NCBI GenBank assembly: GCA_023213195.1
Contig: CP096135.1
Location: forward strand, 3,034,842 to 3,098,841
Direction of reading: 5' to 3'
Length of the DNA: 64,000 bases
Source of the DNA: Sphingobacteriales bacterium JAD_PAG50586_3
GTDB lineage: Bacteria; Bacteroidota; Bacteroidia; CAMBQF01
Position numbers and translations under genes: made by a program. The first letter of the stretch is position 1, and every line of letters begins with the position of its first letter. A model generated the notes under the pieces. That model was not told the origin of the DNA and did no database searches. It saw only the letters and a list, made by a program, of their open reading frames with translations. This document shows, in pieces, positions 10,464 through 20,550 of this stretch.

Positions 10464-11339
10464 TTATAATTCAATAAGCAACTCGTACATACTGCCCGGC
10501 GCGCCATCGTTATCTGTAACGACTAAAAACACGTATTTGTTGTCTAATTTACGAAGCAAGGTAAGCGATTCTACTTTACCCTCTAATATATCATGAAATG
10601 CCACTTGTTTATCGGGTACCCAATTAGCCTCTGTTAATCGGTTGCTTACATTTGAAAAATAGCCAATGGCGCTGCCCACTACTTTTCCATCTAAATATGC
10701 GTTGGTTGTTAACTCTGCGGCTGCGGTATAAAAAAGAGTATCGGTTTCTTCCATGTAAAAAGCCCCGGTAAACCCAGCCTTGGTGCCGGCAATATCTAAT
10801 GGAGCAGATTCTATACGGTGAACAACATCAGAAAAAGCAACGGCGGCTTTGGCAGGCGAAACAAATATTACATTGCCTCCCGTTAAATTGCCGCGGTTTA
10901 GCAACACCAGGCTGTCTTTTACCTGCGCTATGCCTTCAATATTCAACTCTTCATTATCCACCAGTTTTTTGCGCACAACATTATAGTACCTAGGCCAATG
11001 CTCTATGTTATTTATCTTTCTTGATTTAAGGCTCATTACTATGGCAAAATCGCGCTTAACTTTTTTAGAGCCTGAACCTGCTAGCAACAACTTGGGAACA
11101 CGCCCCGGAATATTGAGTATAGACATAGCCTCCCAATCTTTTTTAACCGGCTTGGGTTGCGTGTTAAAATCAGCATCGGCAAACAGCTTTATCTTGTCTA
11201 AAAGAGAATACTTTTCGCTATACAGGTAGATATAGTTGATATTATCGCCCGCAATATAAATTTGTTTATTAAAAACCTCTACAGCCGATGCCGACTGTAA
11301 CTGGTCTGGAACAACTTCTCCAATAAACTTTACTATCAT
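10464..11339 (-). CDS. Beta-propeller-like hypothetical protein (DUF6929-like)
   Basis: The 291-residue product lacks a signal peptide. It shows blade-like repeats of four-strand segments (FNKQIYIAGDNINYIYLYS, DWEAMSI near 68, EELNIEGIAQVKDSLVLLNRG near 130-150, KVESLTLL near the end). The NIEGI and DWEAM pattern resembles Bacteroidota propeller proteins annotated DUF6929; that name is a judgement from memory. It lies 4 bases after the MBL-fold gene and 12 before the extended lepB frame, in the same operon. The function is unknown. Confidence 0.65.
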   Translation of the reverse strand: MIVKFIGEVVPDQLQSASAVEVFNKQIYIAGDNINYIYLYSEKYSLLDKIKLFADADFNTQPKPVKKDWEAMSILNIPGRVPKLLLAGSGSKKVKRDFAIVMSLKSRKINNIEHWPRYYNVVRKKLVDNEELNIEGIAQVKDSLVLLNRGNLTGGNVIFVSPAKAAVAFSDVVHRIESAPLDIAGTKAGFTGAFYMEETDTLFYTAAAELTTNAYLDGKVVGSAIGYFSNVSNRLTEANWVPDKQVAFHDILEGKVESLTLLRKLDNKYVFLVVTDNDGAPGSMYELLIEL

Positions 11340-11343
11340 ACTA

Positions 11344-11982
11344 TTACTGTAGAAAAGGATTAAAACGCTTTTCGTTGCCTAAGGTTGTAGTTTGCCCGTG
11401 GCCTGAGTATACAATATACTCATCATCTAACCTAAAAAGGCTCTTTTTAATACTGGTAATTAGCTGTTGGTGGTTACCACCGGGCAAATCTGTACGGCCA
11501 ATGCTTAGGTAAAACAATACATCGCCACCTATTATAATTTTTTGCTTTTCATTATAAAAGGCAATGCTACCCGGCGAATGGCCCGGGAGAAATAGTATAT
11601 CAAAACGGCTGGTTCCAAACTCAATAACATCGCCTTCATCAATATACTTTTCGGCTGATGGTGATGGAACCATATCTACCCCAAACATGCGCGCATGGGC
11701 CGGTGCCAACTCTAATACCCGTTGTTCTATCTGGTTATATTGCGGCAGCAGACCGTATTTTTCAAAAACAAAATTATTGCCCATTACATGGTCTACATGG
11801 CAATGGGTATTTAGTAGTAATACCGGCTTTAAATTTTCGGCATTAATAAAATCTACCAGTTCCTGTTCCTCTTGCTGGGTATAACAACCGGGGTCTATAA
11901 TAGCGCACTCGCCTGTTTCATCATAAACAACATACGTATTCTCTTGAAAAGGGTTGAATATAAACGAGGCGACTTTTATCAT
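11344..11982 (-). CDS. MBL-fold metallo-hydrolase (glyoxalase II-like)
   Basis: The 212-residue product has the metal-binding motif THCHVDH at residues 59-65, an upstream Asp-rich strand (CAIIDPG), HSPGSIAFY near 135, and the closing SGHGQTTT motif. These supply the His/Asp ligands of a two-metal hydrolase. The size and lack of extra domains fit the glyoxalase II-like subgroup that acts on thioesters such as S-lactoylglutathione, but the substrate cannot be fixed from sequence. It sits 5 bases downstream of ychF, so the two are co-transcribed. Confidence 0.88.
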   Translation of the reverse strand: MIKVASFIFNPFQENTYVVYDETGECAIIDPGCYTQQEEQELVDFINAENLKPVLLLNTHCHVDHVMGNNFVFEKYGLLPQYNQIEQRVLELAPAHARMFGVDMVPSPSAEKYIDEGDVIEFGTSRFDILFLPGHSPGSIAFYNEKQKIIIGGDVLFYLSIGRTDLPGGNHQQLITSIKKSLFRLDDEYIVYSGHGQTTTLGNEKRFNPFLQ

Positions 11983-11987
11983 AGCTA

Positions 11988-13085
11988 TTAAACGTTAAAA
12001 CGGAAGTGCATTAAATCTCCATCCTGTACCACATATTCTTTACCCTCAACAGCCAGTTTACCGGCATCGCGGCAGGCCGACTCTGAGCCATACTGAACAA
12101 AATCATTATAATGGATAACCTCTGCACGGATAAAACCTTTCTCAAAATCGGTGTGGATAACACCGGCAGCCTGCGGGGCAGTATCGCCTTTGTGTATAGT
12201 CCAGGCACGTACTTCTTTTTCGCCTGCGGTAAAGTAGGTTTGTAATGATAATAACCTGTAAGCCGATTTTATAAGCTTGTTAACGCCCGGCTCTTCCAAG
12301 CCAATATCAGACAAAAACATTTCTCGTTCTTCAAACGTCTCAAGCAATGCAATGTCAGCCTCAATAGCAGCAGTAATAATTAACACCTCTGCATTTTCAT
12401 CGGCAACAGCTTGCTTAACCTGCTCAACATACGCGTTGCCTGATTTTGCCGAAGCTTCATCAACATTACAAACATATAGAACAGGCTTGGCCGTTAGCAG
12501 AAACAAATCGGCAATGTGGCGTTTGTCTTCTTCGCTAACAGGGGCGGTGCGGGCATTAAGGCCTTTCTCAAGGTGCTCTTTATAAACCATCAATACCTCA
12601 GTAGCCTTTTTAGAATCTTTATCGCCTGCGCGGCCCAGCTTATCAGCCTTCTGTATCTTTTTATCTACAGATTCAAGATCTTTAAACTGAAGCTCGATAT
12701 CAATAATCTCTTTATCGCGGATAGGGTTTACCGAACCATCTACGTGCACTACGTTAGGGTCGTCAAAGCAACGCAAAACGTGGATAATAGCATCGGTATC
12801 GCGAATGTTGGCTAAGAATTTATTGCCTAAGCCCTCGCCCTTGCTGGCACCCTTTACAAGGCCTGCAATATCAACTATTTCTATAGTAGTAGGCACCACA
12901 CGTTGTGGGTTAACCATTTGCTCCAGTTTGTTAAGCCTTTCGTCGGGTACGGTAATAGTACCCACGTTTGGCTCTATAGTGCAAAACGGAAAGTTAGCTG
13001 CCTGCGCTTTTGCGTTTGACAAGCAATTAAAAAGGGTAGATTTACCAACATTAGGCAAACCTACAATACCACACTGTAAACCCAT
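11988..13085 (-). CDS. ychF: Ribosome-associated P-loop ATPase YchF
   Basis: The 365 residues match the family length. The P-loop GLPNVGKST is at 9-17 and switch regions with DIAGLVKGASKGEGLGN follow. The specificity motif is the divergent one that makes YchF prefer ATP over GTP. A helical insert precedes the C-terminal TGS domain (TYFTAGEKEVRAWTIHKGDTAPQAAGVIHTDFEKGFIRAEV). YchF binds ribosomes and takes part in translation and redox-stress control. It heads a five-gene minus-strand operon and has its own TAnnTTTG promoter 18 bases upstream. Confidence 0.96.
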   Translation of the reverse strand: MGLQCGIVGLPNVGKSTLFNCLSNAKAQAANFPFCTIEPNVGTITVPDERLNKLEQMVNPQRVVPTTIEIVDIAGLVKGASKGEGLGNKFLANIRDTDAIIHVLRCFDDPNVVHVDGSVNPIRDKEIIDIELQFKDLESVDKKIQKADKLGRAGDKDSKKATEVLMVYKEHLEKGLNARTAPVSEEDKRHIADLFLLTAKPVLYVCNVDEASAKSGNAYVEQVKQAVADENAEVLIITAAIEADIALLETFEEREMFLSDIGLEEPGVNKLIKSAYRLLSLQTYFTAGEKEVRAWTIHKGDTAPQAAGVIHTDFEKGFIRAEVIHYNDFVQYGSESACRDAGKLAVEGKEYVVQDGDLMHFRFNV

Positions 13086-13103
13086 TGTATTTTTTTAAGG
13101 GCG

Positions 13104-13111
13104 CAAAGATA
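13104..13111 (-). promoter_or_regulatory. -7 element of the ychF operon
   Basis: The minus strand reads TATCTTTG, a match to TAnnTTTG, 18 bases before the ychF ATG. No clear TTG at -33. Confidence 0.6.
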
Positions 13112-13143
13112 GTGATTAAGAGCTATTAAGCGGTAGTTAAAAC

Positions 13144-13512
13144 TTAATCAACCAGCGCCTTTTCAATAAAGGCTATAAGATTTTCGTAATCAACCGGTTT
13201 AGAAAAGTATTCATCAAACCCATCTTGTATAAACCTATCGCGGTCTTCAGGCATTGCATACGCTGTAACGGCTACAAAAATACTATTGCTAAAACGTGGG
13301 TTCTCTTTAAGAATTTTCATTGCCTCTACCCCGGTCATTTTACTTTCGCCAAGGTTTATATCCAATAATATTACTTTATAAACCTCCTGCTCTGCCAGCG
13401 CTAAGCCCGTTTCGGCATCGCTTGCTAAATCAACATCCCACTTGTTTAAATACCTGCGCATTAAAAAAGCGTTAATTTCATCATCCTCTACATAGAGTAT
13501 CTTTTCTGCCAT
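13144..13512 (-). CDS. Single-domain response regulator
   Basis: A bare receiver domain of 122 residues. The acidic pocket is ED at 9-10, the phospho-acceptor is Asp51 in VILLDINLG, and the switch Thr/Lys positions appear in VAVTAYAM and YFSKPVD. There is no output domain, so it works through protein contacts, or as a phosphate sink. It follows the five-PAS histidine kinase gene by 27 bases on the same strand and is very likely its partner. Confidence 0.92.
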   Translation of the reverse strand: MAEKILYVEDDEINAFLMRRYLNKWDVDLASDAETGLALAEQEVYKVILLDINLGESKMTGVEAMKILKENPRFSNSIFVAVTAYAMPEDRDRFIQDGFDEYFSKPVDYENLIAFIEKALVD

Positions 13513-13539
13513 ACTTATAAGTTCATTTTAGTTTTAAAA

Positions 13540-16149
13540 TTACGCTACCGCCGGTAGCAATACCTCAAATGAACTGCCTTTCCCTTTTAAACTAGACACT
13601 TTTATTCTCCCGCGTAAAAGCTCTACATACCTTTTTGCTATTGAAAGTCCTAAACCGTTTCCTTGGTAGTGGCGGTTCTCTCCTGGCTTTCCTGCAAAAA
13701 TGGTGAAAATATTTTATCTGCAAAACCATCAGATATTCCTATGCCGGTATCTGATACGTTTACATAAACGTACTTTTCCTTTTTGCCTATTGTAACCTCT
13801 ATTTTGCCATGGTTGGTAAATTTAATGGCATTGTGTATAAGGTTATGAAACACCTGGTAAAAAAGGCCCTCATCGGCTAGAAGCAATATACATCTTCTTT
13901 AACCTCTAAACTAATAGTTAAATGTTTTACCTCTGCCGATTCTTTTAAAGAGCTATATGCCCTCTTTACTATTTCTGCCACATTTACCCTGTTTAGTGGC
14001 ATTCCCTCAAACTCAGACTCTAAACGGGCAAAATTCAATATGCTGGTTAGGGTTTCTAACAGGCGGTTGTTGCTTTGCTTTTGCAAGGCTACCAGTTCCC
14101 TTATTTTTGTAAGCTCTGTTTCTTTCTCTAACAAGTTAGATAAGCCAATCATACCATTTAACGGGGTACGTATTTCGTGGCTCATATTGGCCAAAAAATT
14201 CGATTTTAAGCGGCTAACCTCTTCGGCTAGTTGCTTTGCTTTTATAACCTCCTGCTCTGCTTTTTTATTTTGGGTAATCTCCAGCGTGTTAACCAATACC
14301 TTATCGGCAGGGGTTGTTTCTGTTTTACCCACCGGGGCAAAATTTAACAGGTACCAATACTGCTCGCCATCTACAGTAAAGCAATATTCCATTTTATGGG
14401 GCCCATTGGCTAGGGCCTCTTCAATTTTTGATTGAAACAATGGATAATCGCCCTGCTTAACAAATTTGCTAAGGTGCATACCGGGGCGCATTGTACTCTC
14501 ATAAAACTCCTCTGCAATTTTATTTATTGGTTCGTCGTACATTACAATATTGCCATCCTTATCAACCAGTATAGAATGCATTAGCCCATTATTAATAACA
14601 GCCCTAAGCATAGCTTCGTGCGCTATTAATTGCTCTTCGGCAACTTTACGGTCGTTGATATCTATGATAGAACCAACAGCCCTTGTGGGGTTGCCTTGAT
14701 TATCAAAAACTGCCTTGCCACTAAACAAGAACCAGCGCGATGTGCCATCGCCCATAATAAACTTACCTTCTACATGGTAATAGTCTGTTTTTTCTTTAAG
14801 GTAAAGATAAAAGGCATCTTGCACCGTTTTAAGGTAAGCAGGGTCTACCCAAGACTCCAGCTCTTGCAAGCTGTATTCCCTCTCTTCATACTCCCTGCCA
14901 ATAAGTTCAAGGTATTTGGGCGATACATATAGCTTTTGGTTTTCAAAATCAAAATAATCCCAAACACCGGCTGCAACACCCTGTATGGCAAACTGAAAAC
15001 GCTCGCGTTCCAGTTTAAGGTTGTCTTCGGCTTTTTTCTCTCCGTAATATCTTCGCCCGAACTAATAGAGGCTATTATATTGCCAGCATTATCCCTTAAC
15101 ACCGAGTTTTTCCAAGATATATAGCGTATCTCGCCCATTTTGGTTTTTACAGGGTTTTCATCAACAGAGTGGTCGTTATTTCTATCGCCCGAAATAAAGT
15201 TATCGTATGATTCTTTTACAAAATCTATAATAGATGGAGGCACAACAGTATCAAACCAATTTTTGCCTACTATTTCTTCTTCAGTATAGCCTAAAATTTC
15301 GCAGCCTGCTTTATTAATTAATTCAACTGTTTGGTCGGGTTTAAGCGCTACAATTATAACACGGGCAATATCAAGGTATATCTGGGCCTTTTGCTTCTCT
15401 TTAGTAATGCTTATTTCGGCCTTCTTATACTTATCAATATCCTGTACAATACCATACACGCGTTCAATCTTACCATTCTCATCAAAATACGCATAGCCCG
15501 ATATTTTGGCCCACATCTCTGTGCCGCTGCGCATTTTCAGCACAATAACTTCTATATCAAACTCCTCTCCCTGCTCTATAAGCCTGTAGTACTTTTCAGA
15601 TAATACTTCGCTATAATCGGGGTGGCAAATATCCAATAAGGTTTCGGGGGTAATTTTAGTAGTGGCATCGGCCTCTAGTATAGCATAAGTACCAATAGTC
15701 CAGGTAAGGGAGCTGTCTGTTAAATCATATTTCCATGCCCCCAACGTTGTATGCTCGGCAATAAGCGCGCGCAAGCGGCTAAGGCGTTTATCTGACGTAG
15801 CTACCCGGCCTGATAGAAAAACGCTGGTTTTACCATCGTATACTAAGCTATAGGATATGGTATGAAATGTCATTTTACCATTACGAATCCTAAACTCGCT
15901 TTTGGTAATAACATTATGCTCTACGGCTTTATCAAAATGCCGCGTAAAGTTTTTTACATCTTTTTCAGAAAACAGAATGCTAATGAAACTGGTATTGTCT
16001 TTAACCGTTAACTCCGCTCCGGTTAACTTTTTCCACTCATTATTAAATGAAATTATATTTTTCTCAATATCAAATACACAGTAAACTTCCTGACTGCTAT
16101 CTATGATAGTGCCATAGTTTATCTGCTTATATTGAGTATTTATTTTCAT
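13540..16149 (-). CDS. Multi-PAS sensor histidine kinase (three frameshifts)
   Basis: I read one gene of about 870 residues through three breaks. One is a missing A in the run at 15032-15037, one is near 13884 and one near 13678. It carries five PAS domains in series, several followed by PAC-like ends (GIVQDIDKYKKAE, SGEDITERKKAE, GSIIDINDRKVAE), then HisKA with the H-box MSHEIRTPLNG and a HATPase domain (NLIHNAIKF, VSDTGIGI, GNGLGLSIAKR). There is no membrane segment, so it is a cytosolic sensor; the ligand is unknown. Both downstream breaks separate motifs that must be contiguous in an active kinase. The receiver gene behind it is the likely target. Confidence 0.9.
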
Positions 16150-16193
16150 TCAGTAATTTCATAGGCTTAGTTCTTTAAAGATATTGAAAAATA

Positions 16194-18032
16194 TTAATAA
16201 ACAAACAATTTCAATACTTTTTGTTGATTGCCAAACCTGAATGTAGCGTTGTAAATACCCTGTGCTAAATTGCTAATATCAATAGTTTCAGCATGCTTGC
16301 TTACAACACCTTTAGTAACGTTCAATTGTTTTTGAGATACAACAGAACCCATTACGTTATAAATAGTAAGGTTAACAGGGCCTGTGGCAGTACCATCTAC
16401 AAAAACGGTAGCATTGCCTGTAGCCGGGTTAGGCATTATAGTAAAATCCAGTGCGTTAGTAGCCAATTCGTTTACGCCTACTTTGGTAACTTCTATAGTA
16501 TCGCTATAAGAGTAGCAGCCAAAGCTATTTTCAGCCCTTACAAAGTATGAACCATCAAATATCGGCACGCAGGTTTGCCCTGTTTGGCCTGCAAATGCAA
16601 ACCCTTCGTAAAACCATTGCAGTTGAAAAGCCGGTGTAGTAAGGTCTGTTTGCACCAACCCTCCGGCGTAAAAAATTGCCGGTTGTTGTGGGGCTGGGTA
16701 TTGGGTAACATAGGTAGTATCGCTAGATGTGCTGCAACCAAACTGGTTGGTTACCTGCACTACATAGTTGCCCGGTAACGTTGCATAAAACACCTGCTGT
16801 GTGGCGTTGGGTTGTATTGTATCGGCACGGTACCACTGGTATTGGTATTCTGGTGTTGAAATTAGTTGCGCTCCATTAGTGCCCGGGCAAAAGCTAACAT
16901 CGCCTGTCATAACAGGGGCAACTGGGTTAGGATACACAAAAATAGTATCGCTACCGCTAATTTCTATTACCGGGTGGTTTATGGTATAGTTTAATATTAA
17001 ACCACCTACGGTGCCAATTTGGGTGCTAACGCCATTGGTAGTTGGCAATACTAGTGTAATACCCGCATTGCTGCCTTCAGCATTATCGGCACAGTTATCA
17101 TCAGCGCCAAGCAAACCGCCATCTTGGTCCCACACCTGTATTTTGTAAGGTGGCTGGGTAAGTTGCAAGTTCATTGTCCAGTTAAATGGTGGGTTGCCTT
17201 GTATAGTGCTGCTGCTGGTGTTAAAAACCTCTTGCCCTAAACCATCAAAAATGCGCAGGTAGGCATCAGGGTTGTTTCCGGGGTTATCGGTACAGCTAAC
17301 ATTGGTTACCTGCACAGCCTCTAAGTAAAATCCAATAGTATCAATAGAAACAGAGTGCTCTATAACATAAAAAGTATCATTACCGTTTGGCGCTGTATAG
17401 TCTACCGGGGGTATAGTTTCTTGTAAGGTAGAAAAACCGTTGCCTAAATCCCAAAAATAACTATAACCGGGGTTTCCGTTTGATGGAAAATTAGTTGTAA
17501 AAGCTGACGGCAGCGGGGTGCAACCCGATGGGTTGTTTATAGTAAATGCTACGTTGCCTGCGGTAGATGGGTTTATACGCAATGCAATAGGTATATTTTG
17601 GTTAACAGTTTGCGATATACCAAAGGCCGATGCCTGCACTGTTATGCTTATTGTAACGGTATAATCGCCGGCATTGAATGGCGTACCGCAAATACGTATA
17701 GCAGCAAACTCGTTTTGCGATGGGGTAACGGTTGATGGGTTGGCTGTGTAGGTAAAACCAAATGGCATACCCGATACGGCATTGATAGTAACCGTATTCA
17801 TGGTTACATCCAATCCTGCACTAGGCTCAAAAAACACATTTGGAAACCACATGGTAATATCGGCAGTGTATGGCTGGCCCGCAATACCATCGGGCAAATT
17901 ATCGTCGGGGCAGGTTTTGGGGTAAGCCGGGCTTACCGTGCAGCTTTGGTCTGGCGTAGCCAAACCACACTGTGCATTTACCTGCAAACTAATACCAATA
18001 AGCGTAGCTAATACTAAGTATATCTTTTTCAT
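16194..18032 (-). CDS. Secreted PKD-like protein with type IX sorting domain
   Basis: From the ATG at 18032 (signal peptide MKKIYLVLATLIGISLQVNAQ) the product has ~612 residues. A -7 element covers the earlier in-frame ATG at 18053, which rules it out. After a cysteine-containing N-terminal stretch come putative-Ig-like segments, a PKD-like block (FPSNGNPGYSYFWDLGNG), a domain resembling proprotein-convertase-like P domains (SVSIDTIGFYLEAVQVTNVSC), and two Ig-like repeats with SDTTYVTQYP and SDTIEVTKV. The last ~85 residues form a type A sorting domain (IMPNPATGNATVF to QKVLKLFVY). It is probably an extracellular adhesin or surface-layer protein; no catalytic motif is seen. Confidence 0.85.
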   Translation of the reverse strand: MKKIYLVLATLIGISLQVNAQCGLATPDQSCTVSPAYPKTCPDDNLPDGIAGQPYTADITMWFPNVFFEPSAGLDVTMNTVTINAVSGMPFGFTYTANPSTVTPSQNEFAAIRICGTPFNAGDYTVTISITVQASAFGISQTVNQNIPIALRINPSTAGNVAFTINNPSGCTPLPSAFTTNFPSNGNPGYSYFWDLGNGFSTLQETIPPVDYTAPNGNDTFYVIEHSVSIDTIGFYLEAVQVTNVSCTDNPGNNPDAYLRIFDGLGQEVFNTSSSTIQGNPPFNWTMNLQLTQPPYKIQVWDQDGGLLGADDNCADNAEGSNAGITLVLPTTNGVSTQIGTVGGLILNYTINHPVIEISGSDTIFVYPNPVAPVMTGDVSFCPGTNGAQLISTPEYQYQWYRADTIQPNATQQVFYATLPGNYVVQVTNQFGCSTSSDTTYVTQYPAPQQPAIFYAGGLVQTDLTTPAFQLQWFYEGFAFAGQTGQTCVPIFDGSYFVRAENSFGCYSYSDTIEVTKVGVNELATNALDFTIMPNPATGNATVFVDGTATGPVNLTIYNVMGSVVSQKQLNVTKGVVSKHAETIDISNLAQGIYNATFRFGNQQKVLKLFVY

Positions 18033-18050
18033 AAATCTATATCCAAACCA

Positions 18051-18058
18051 CAAAGGTA
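18051..18058 (-). promoter_or_regulatory. -7 element, secreted PKD-like gene
   Basis: The minus strand reads TACCTTTG (TAnnTTTG), 18 bases before the ATG at 18032. Confidence 0.6.
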
Positions 18059-18148
18059 AGCAATATTAATTTTTCAGTATTATACCTGCTACTAAAGTGA
18101 TGCAACTGTGCATTTCTATTACATTTGTTCTAATATCAATTATTTGGC

Positions 18149-19030
18149 ATGGAACGCTTTAAGTACTACCCTCCACTATTTATAAACAACCTTATTTTTA
18201 TTTCGCTTACTGGGCTTTTTCTGCTTTTTTAGAAACCGGCGCGGCTACCGCATGGGCCTGGTGCATGCAACACATGAGTATGCAGTTTTTTGTGGTGGTA
18301 ATTGGGTTTGCCTTTTACCTGTTAATATTTTGGGGTGTAGGCATTCCCTACTTGGTGCTTGATAAAGTTAAAAAGCCACTGTGAGCTCTACAAATACAAA
18401 ATACAGGATATTCCTGAAGAACGCCGCCGGAAATCACCTAAAATCCCCTTATCAAAAGCAGTACTGCGCGTCTTAGCCAATCAGTTTTTAGGCACATGGC
18501 CGTTTTTGTTTGGCTTGTTTTACATAATGGCTAAAATGGGCTTTGCCCCCACAGTAGCAATACCCACCTGGTGGATGGCCCTGCTGCAATTAGCTGCCCT
18601 TATACTTATTGAAGATATTTTGTTTTTTGCCGCACACCATACTATGCACCGTAAATACTTCTTTAAAAAGTTCCACAGGGTGCACCATGAGTATCGCGAA
18701 TCTATAGCCATTGCAACACACTACGTGCATTTTGTAGAGCATATAGTGGGCAACCTTATACCGGTGTTTACAGGCGTATTGCTACTCCAGCCCCACCCTT
18801 TTGTGGTTTTATTTTGGGTTATGATGGTTGTTATAAACGCCCTGCACACCCATTCGGGCTATGCATTGCCCTTTATGGCCTACTCTGTTCACCACGACTG
18901 GCACCACTACCACGTAAACGGCAGCTTTAGCGCCATTGGCCTTATGGACCAACTATTCGGCACTGACAAAGCGTTTAACAAGTTGAAGAAGGAACACAAA
19001 CAATTAACAAATAAAGAATTAAAGAATTAA
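18149..19030 (+). CDS. Fatty acid hydroxylase / sterol desaturase family (two frameshifts)
   Basis: The ATG at 18149 opens MERFKYYPPLFINN. One missing T at 18225-18230 and one extra A at 18370-18374 break the frame; correcting them gives ~293 residues. Several membrane segments precede a histidine-rich di-iron site: HHTMH, then HRVHH, then HHDWHH. These are the HxxxH, HxxHH and HxxHH boxes of membrane hydroxylases and desaturases, which act on lipids such as sterols, carotenoids or fatty acids; the substrate is not evident. The small membrane-protein gene 41 bases downstream is probably co-transcribed. Confidence 0.85.
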
Positions 19031-19071
19031 AAAATACATTCTTTATCTCTTTATTTTTTTATCTCTTAATT

Positions 19072-19443
19072 ATGATAAACGAGAATATCTCAACCATCCT
19101 TTACATTGTTGGCCCTGTAACCGGGATTGTATCGCTACAATTCTTCTTCCCATCGTTCTACGCCAATAAAATTTTAAATATTGAACTAAAGGATGATGCC
19201 GCAAAATTCTACTTTGCCCATTGGGGTATATTAGTTGCAGCACTTGCCATACTAATGGTTTTAGCGGCAGATAATGTAGCCCTACGCACACCCGTTATTT
19301 CCGTTACCCTTATGGAAAAAGCCCTGCTTGTATTTTGGGTATTGAAAGATATTAAAAAGCCGTACACCAAAAAACTACTACCTGCTGTGGTGTTTGATTC
19401 GGCTGTTTCCATAGTGTTTAGCTTATATTTATTGGGGATGTAG
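19072..19443 (+). CDS. Small four-segment membrane protein, unknown
   Basis: The 123-residue product has about four hydrophobic segments (5-27, 47-66, 75-92, 100-121) and a short KDIKKPYTKK cytoplasmic loop. I do not recognise a named family. The gene follows the desaturase-like gene on the same strand, separated by a 41-base AT-rich stretch of stuttering text (repeats of AATTAA and TTTATCTC), so a functional link is possible but unproven. Confidence 0.7.
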   Translation: MINENISTILYIVGPVTGIVSLQFFFPSFYANKILNIELKDDAAKFYFAHWGILVAALAILMVLAADNVALRTPVISVTLMEKALLVFWVLKDIKKPYTKKLLPAVVFDSAVSIVFSLYLLGM

Positions 19444-19452
19444 AGAAATTCT

Positions 19453-20515
19453 TTATTTCCACTCTAAGGCCGTATCGCGGCAAAGTATCTCAAACGAAAA
19501 TAACCTATTGCTACTATCTATAAATATCATTTTATTTTTCCAAGCATAAAAGCGAAAAATTTTATCGTACTTGGCTGTATTGATATAGGAATTTTTTCTG
19601 GTGTCGTAAAGAATATTATTAAAAAGCATGTATACCCATTTTCCTGAAACTTTAGACCATTTGCATTGCCAAAAGCTATTCCGATTATCTAATACAAAAC
19701 CTACATCATTTATACCAACGGACATTGCGTGTAAAAATTGATAATTGCCCCCTTCAACAAAAGATGTTTTCTTCTCATTTTTAATATTTAGCCATTCATA
19801 GCAAGCTAAAAAGCTATTTGTATTAGCAAATACTGAAAAATCATCGCCCGAAATAAAGTATGTTCCTAAAACGGGGCTATGTGTATATAACCTTAAATAG
19901 CCTATTTCTTTTTTATTTATATTGTAACTATATACTTTATGTCGTGTAGCAATCAATAACATATCCTTATTGTTGTTAGAAACAGATACTAACGAACTAA
20001 AATCAATTGTATCAATACGCAGACTATCCAATAAATATTTAGCCGGATTGGTATAAACAAGTAATTCTCCAGAAGTATTTCCAACATACAAATCGCCTGT
20101 TTTAGCATTGTAATCTATACAGGTTAATGTATCGTTACTGTGTGTTCTTTTAGCTTTAAAATTTATAGTATTATTTGTAAATCCAAATAAATAAAGGGTT
20201 TGAGTTACAGCTATCGCTAAGGCAATTATGGGTAGAATCCCAATAGCTTGCTGTAATAAAAGGTAAAGAATCCAAATGGAAAACATTTAACTTTTTATCG
20301 CTACCTACAGAAACAATAGCTTGATTGTAAACCAAGTAAGCTGTATTTTCTTTCACAAAAATATTTTGAACTTCTTGCGGTTTAAAGCCTGTAGAAGCCA
20401 TTTCTACCGAATCTTTAGTAGAGAGGTAAATCCACCTATTACTACTCATTTTTTGCCCGTGAGCACAAAAGCAAAGCCAGAATAAAAAAAGCAGTAGCGT
20501 AGTTATCTTCCTCAT
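19453..20515 (-). CDS. Secreted propeller-like hypothetical protein (one frameshift)
   Basis: The start at 20515 gives a signal peptide (MRKITTLLLFLFWLCFCAHGQ). One frameshift between about 20175 and 20240 joins the first 100 residues to the remaining ~250. The mature part contains repeated short blade-like segments (GDLYVGNTSGELLVY, KVYSYNINKKE, GKWVYMLFNN), suggesting a beta-propeller. The fused gene would encode about 350 residues. I do not recognise a function. AT content and Asn/Lys/Tyr use are higher than in neighbouring genes. Confidence 0.65.
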
Positions 20516-20550
20516 AGACTAAAACTTGTACCTCAAAGTCCAATCAATAG

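Noticed and set aside
16575..16778. Plus-strand ORFs inside the secreted PKD-like gene
   Set aside because: Shadow frames of a long minus-strand gene with a signal peptide and sorting domain.
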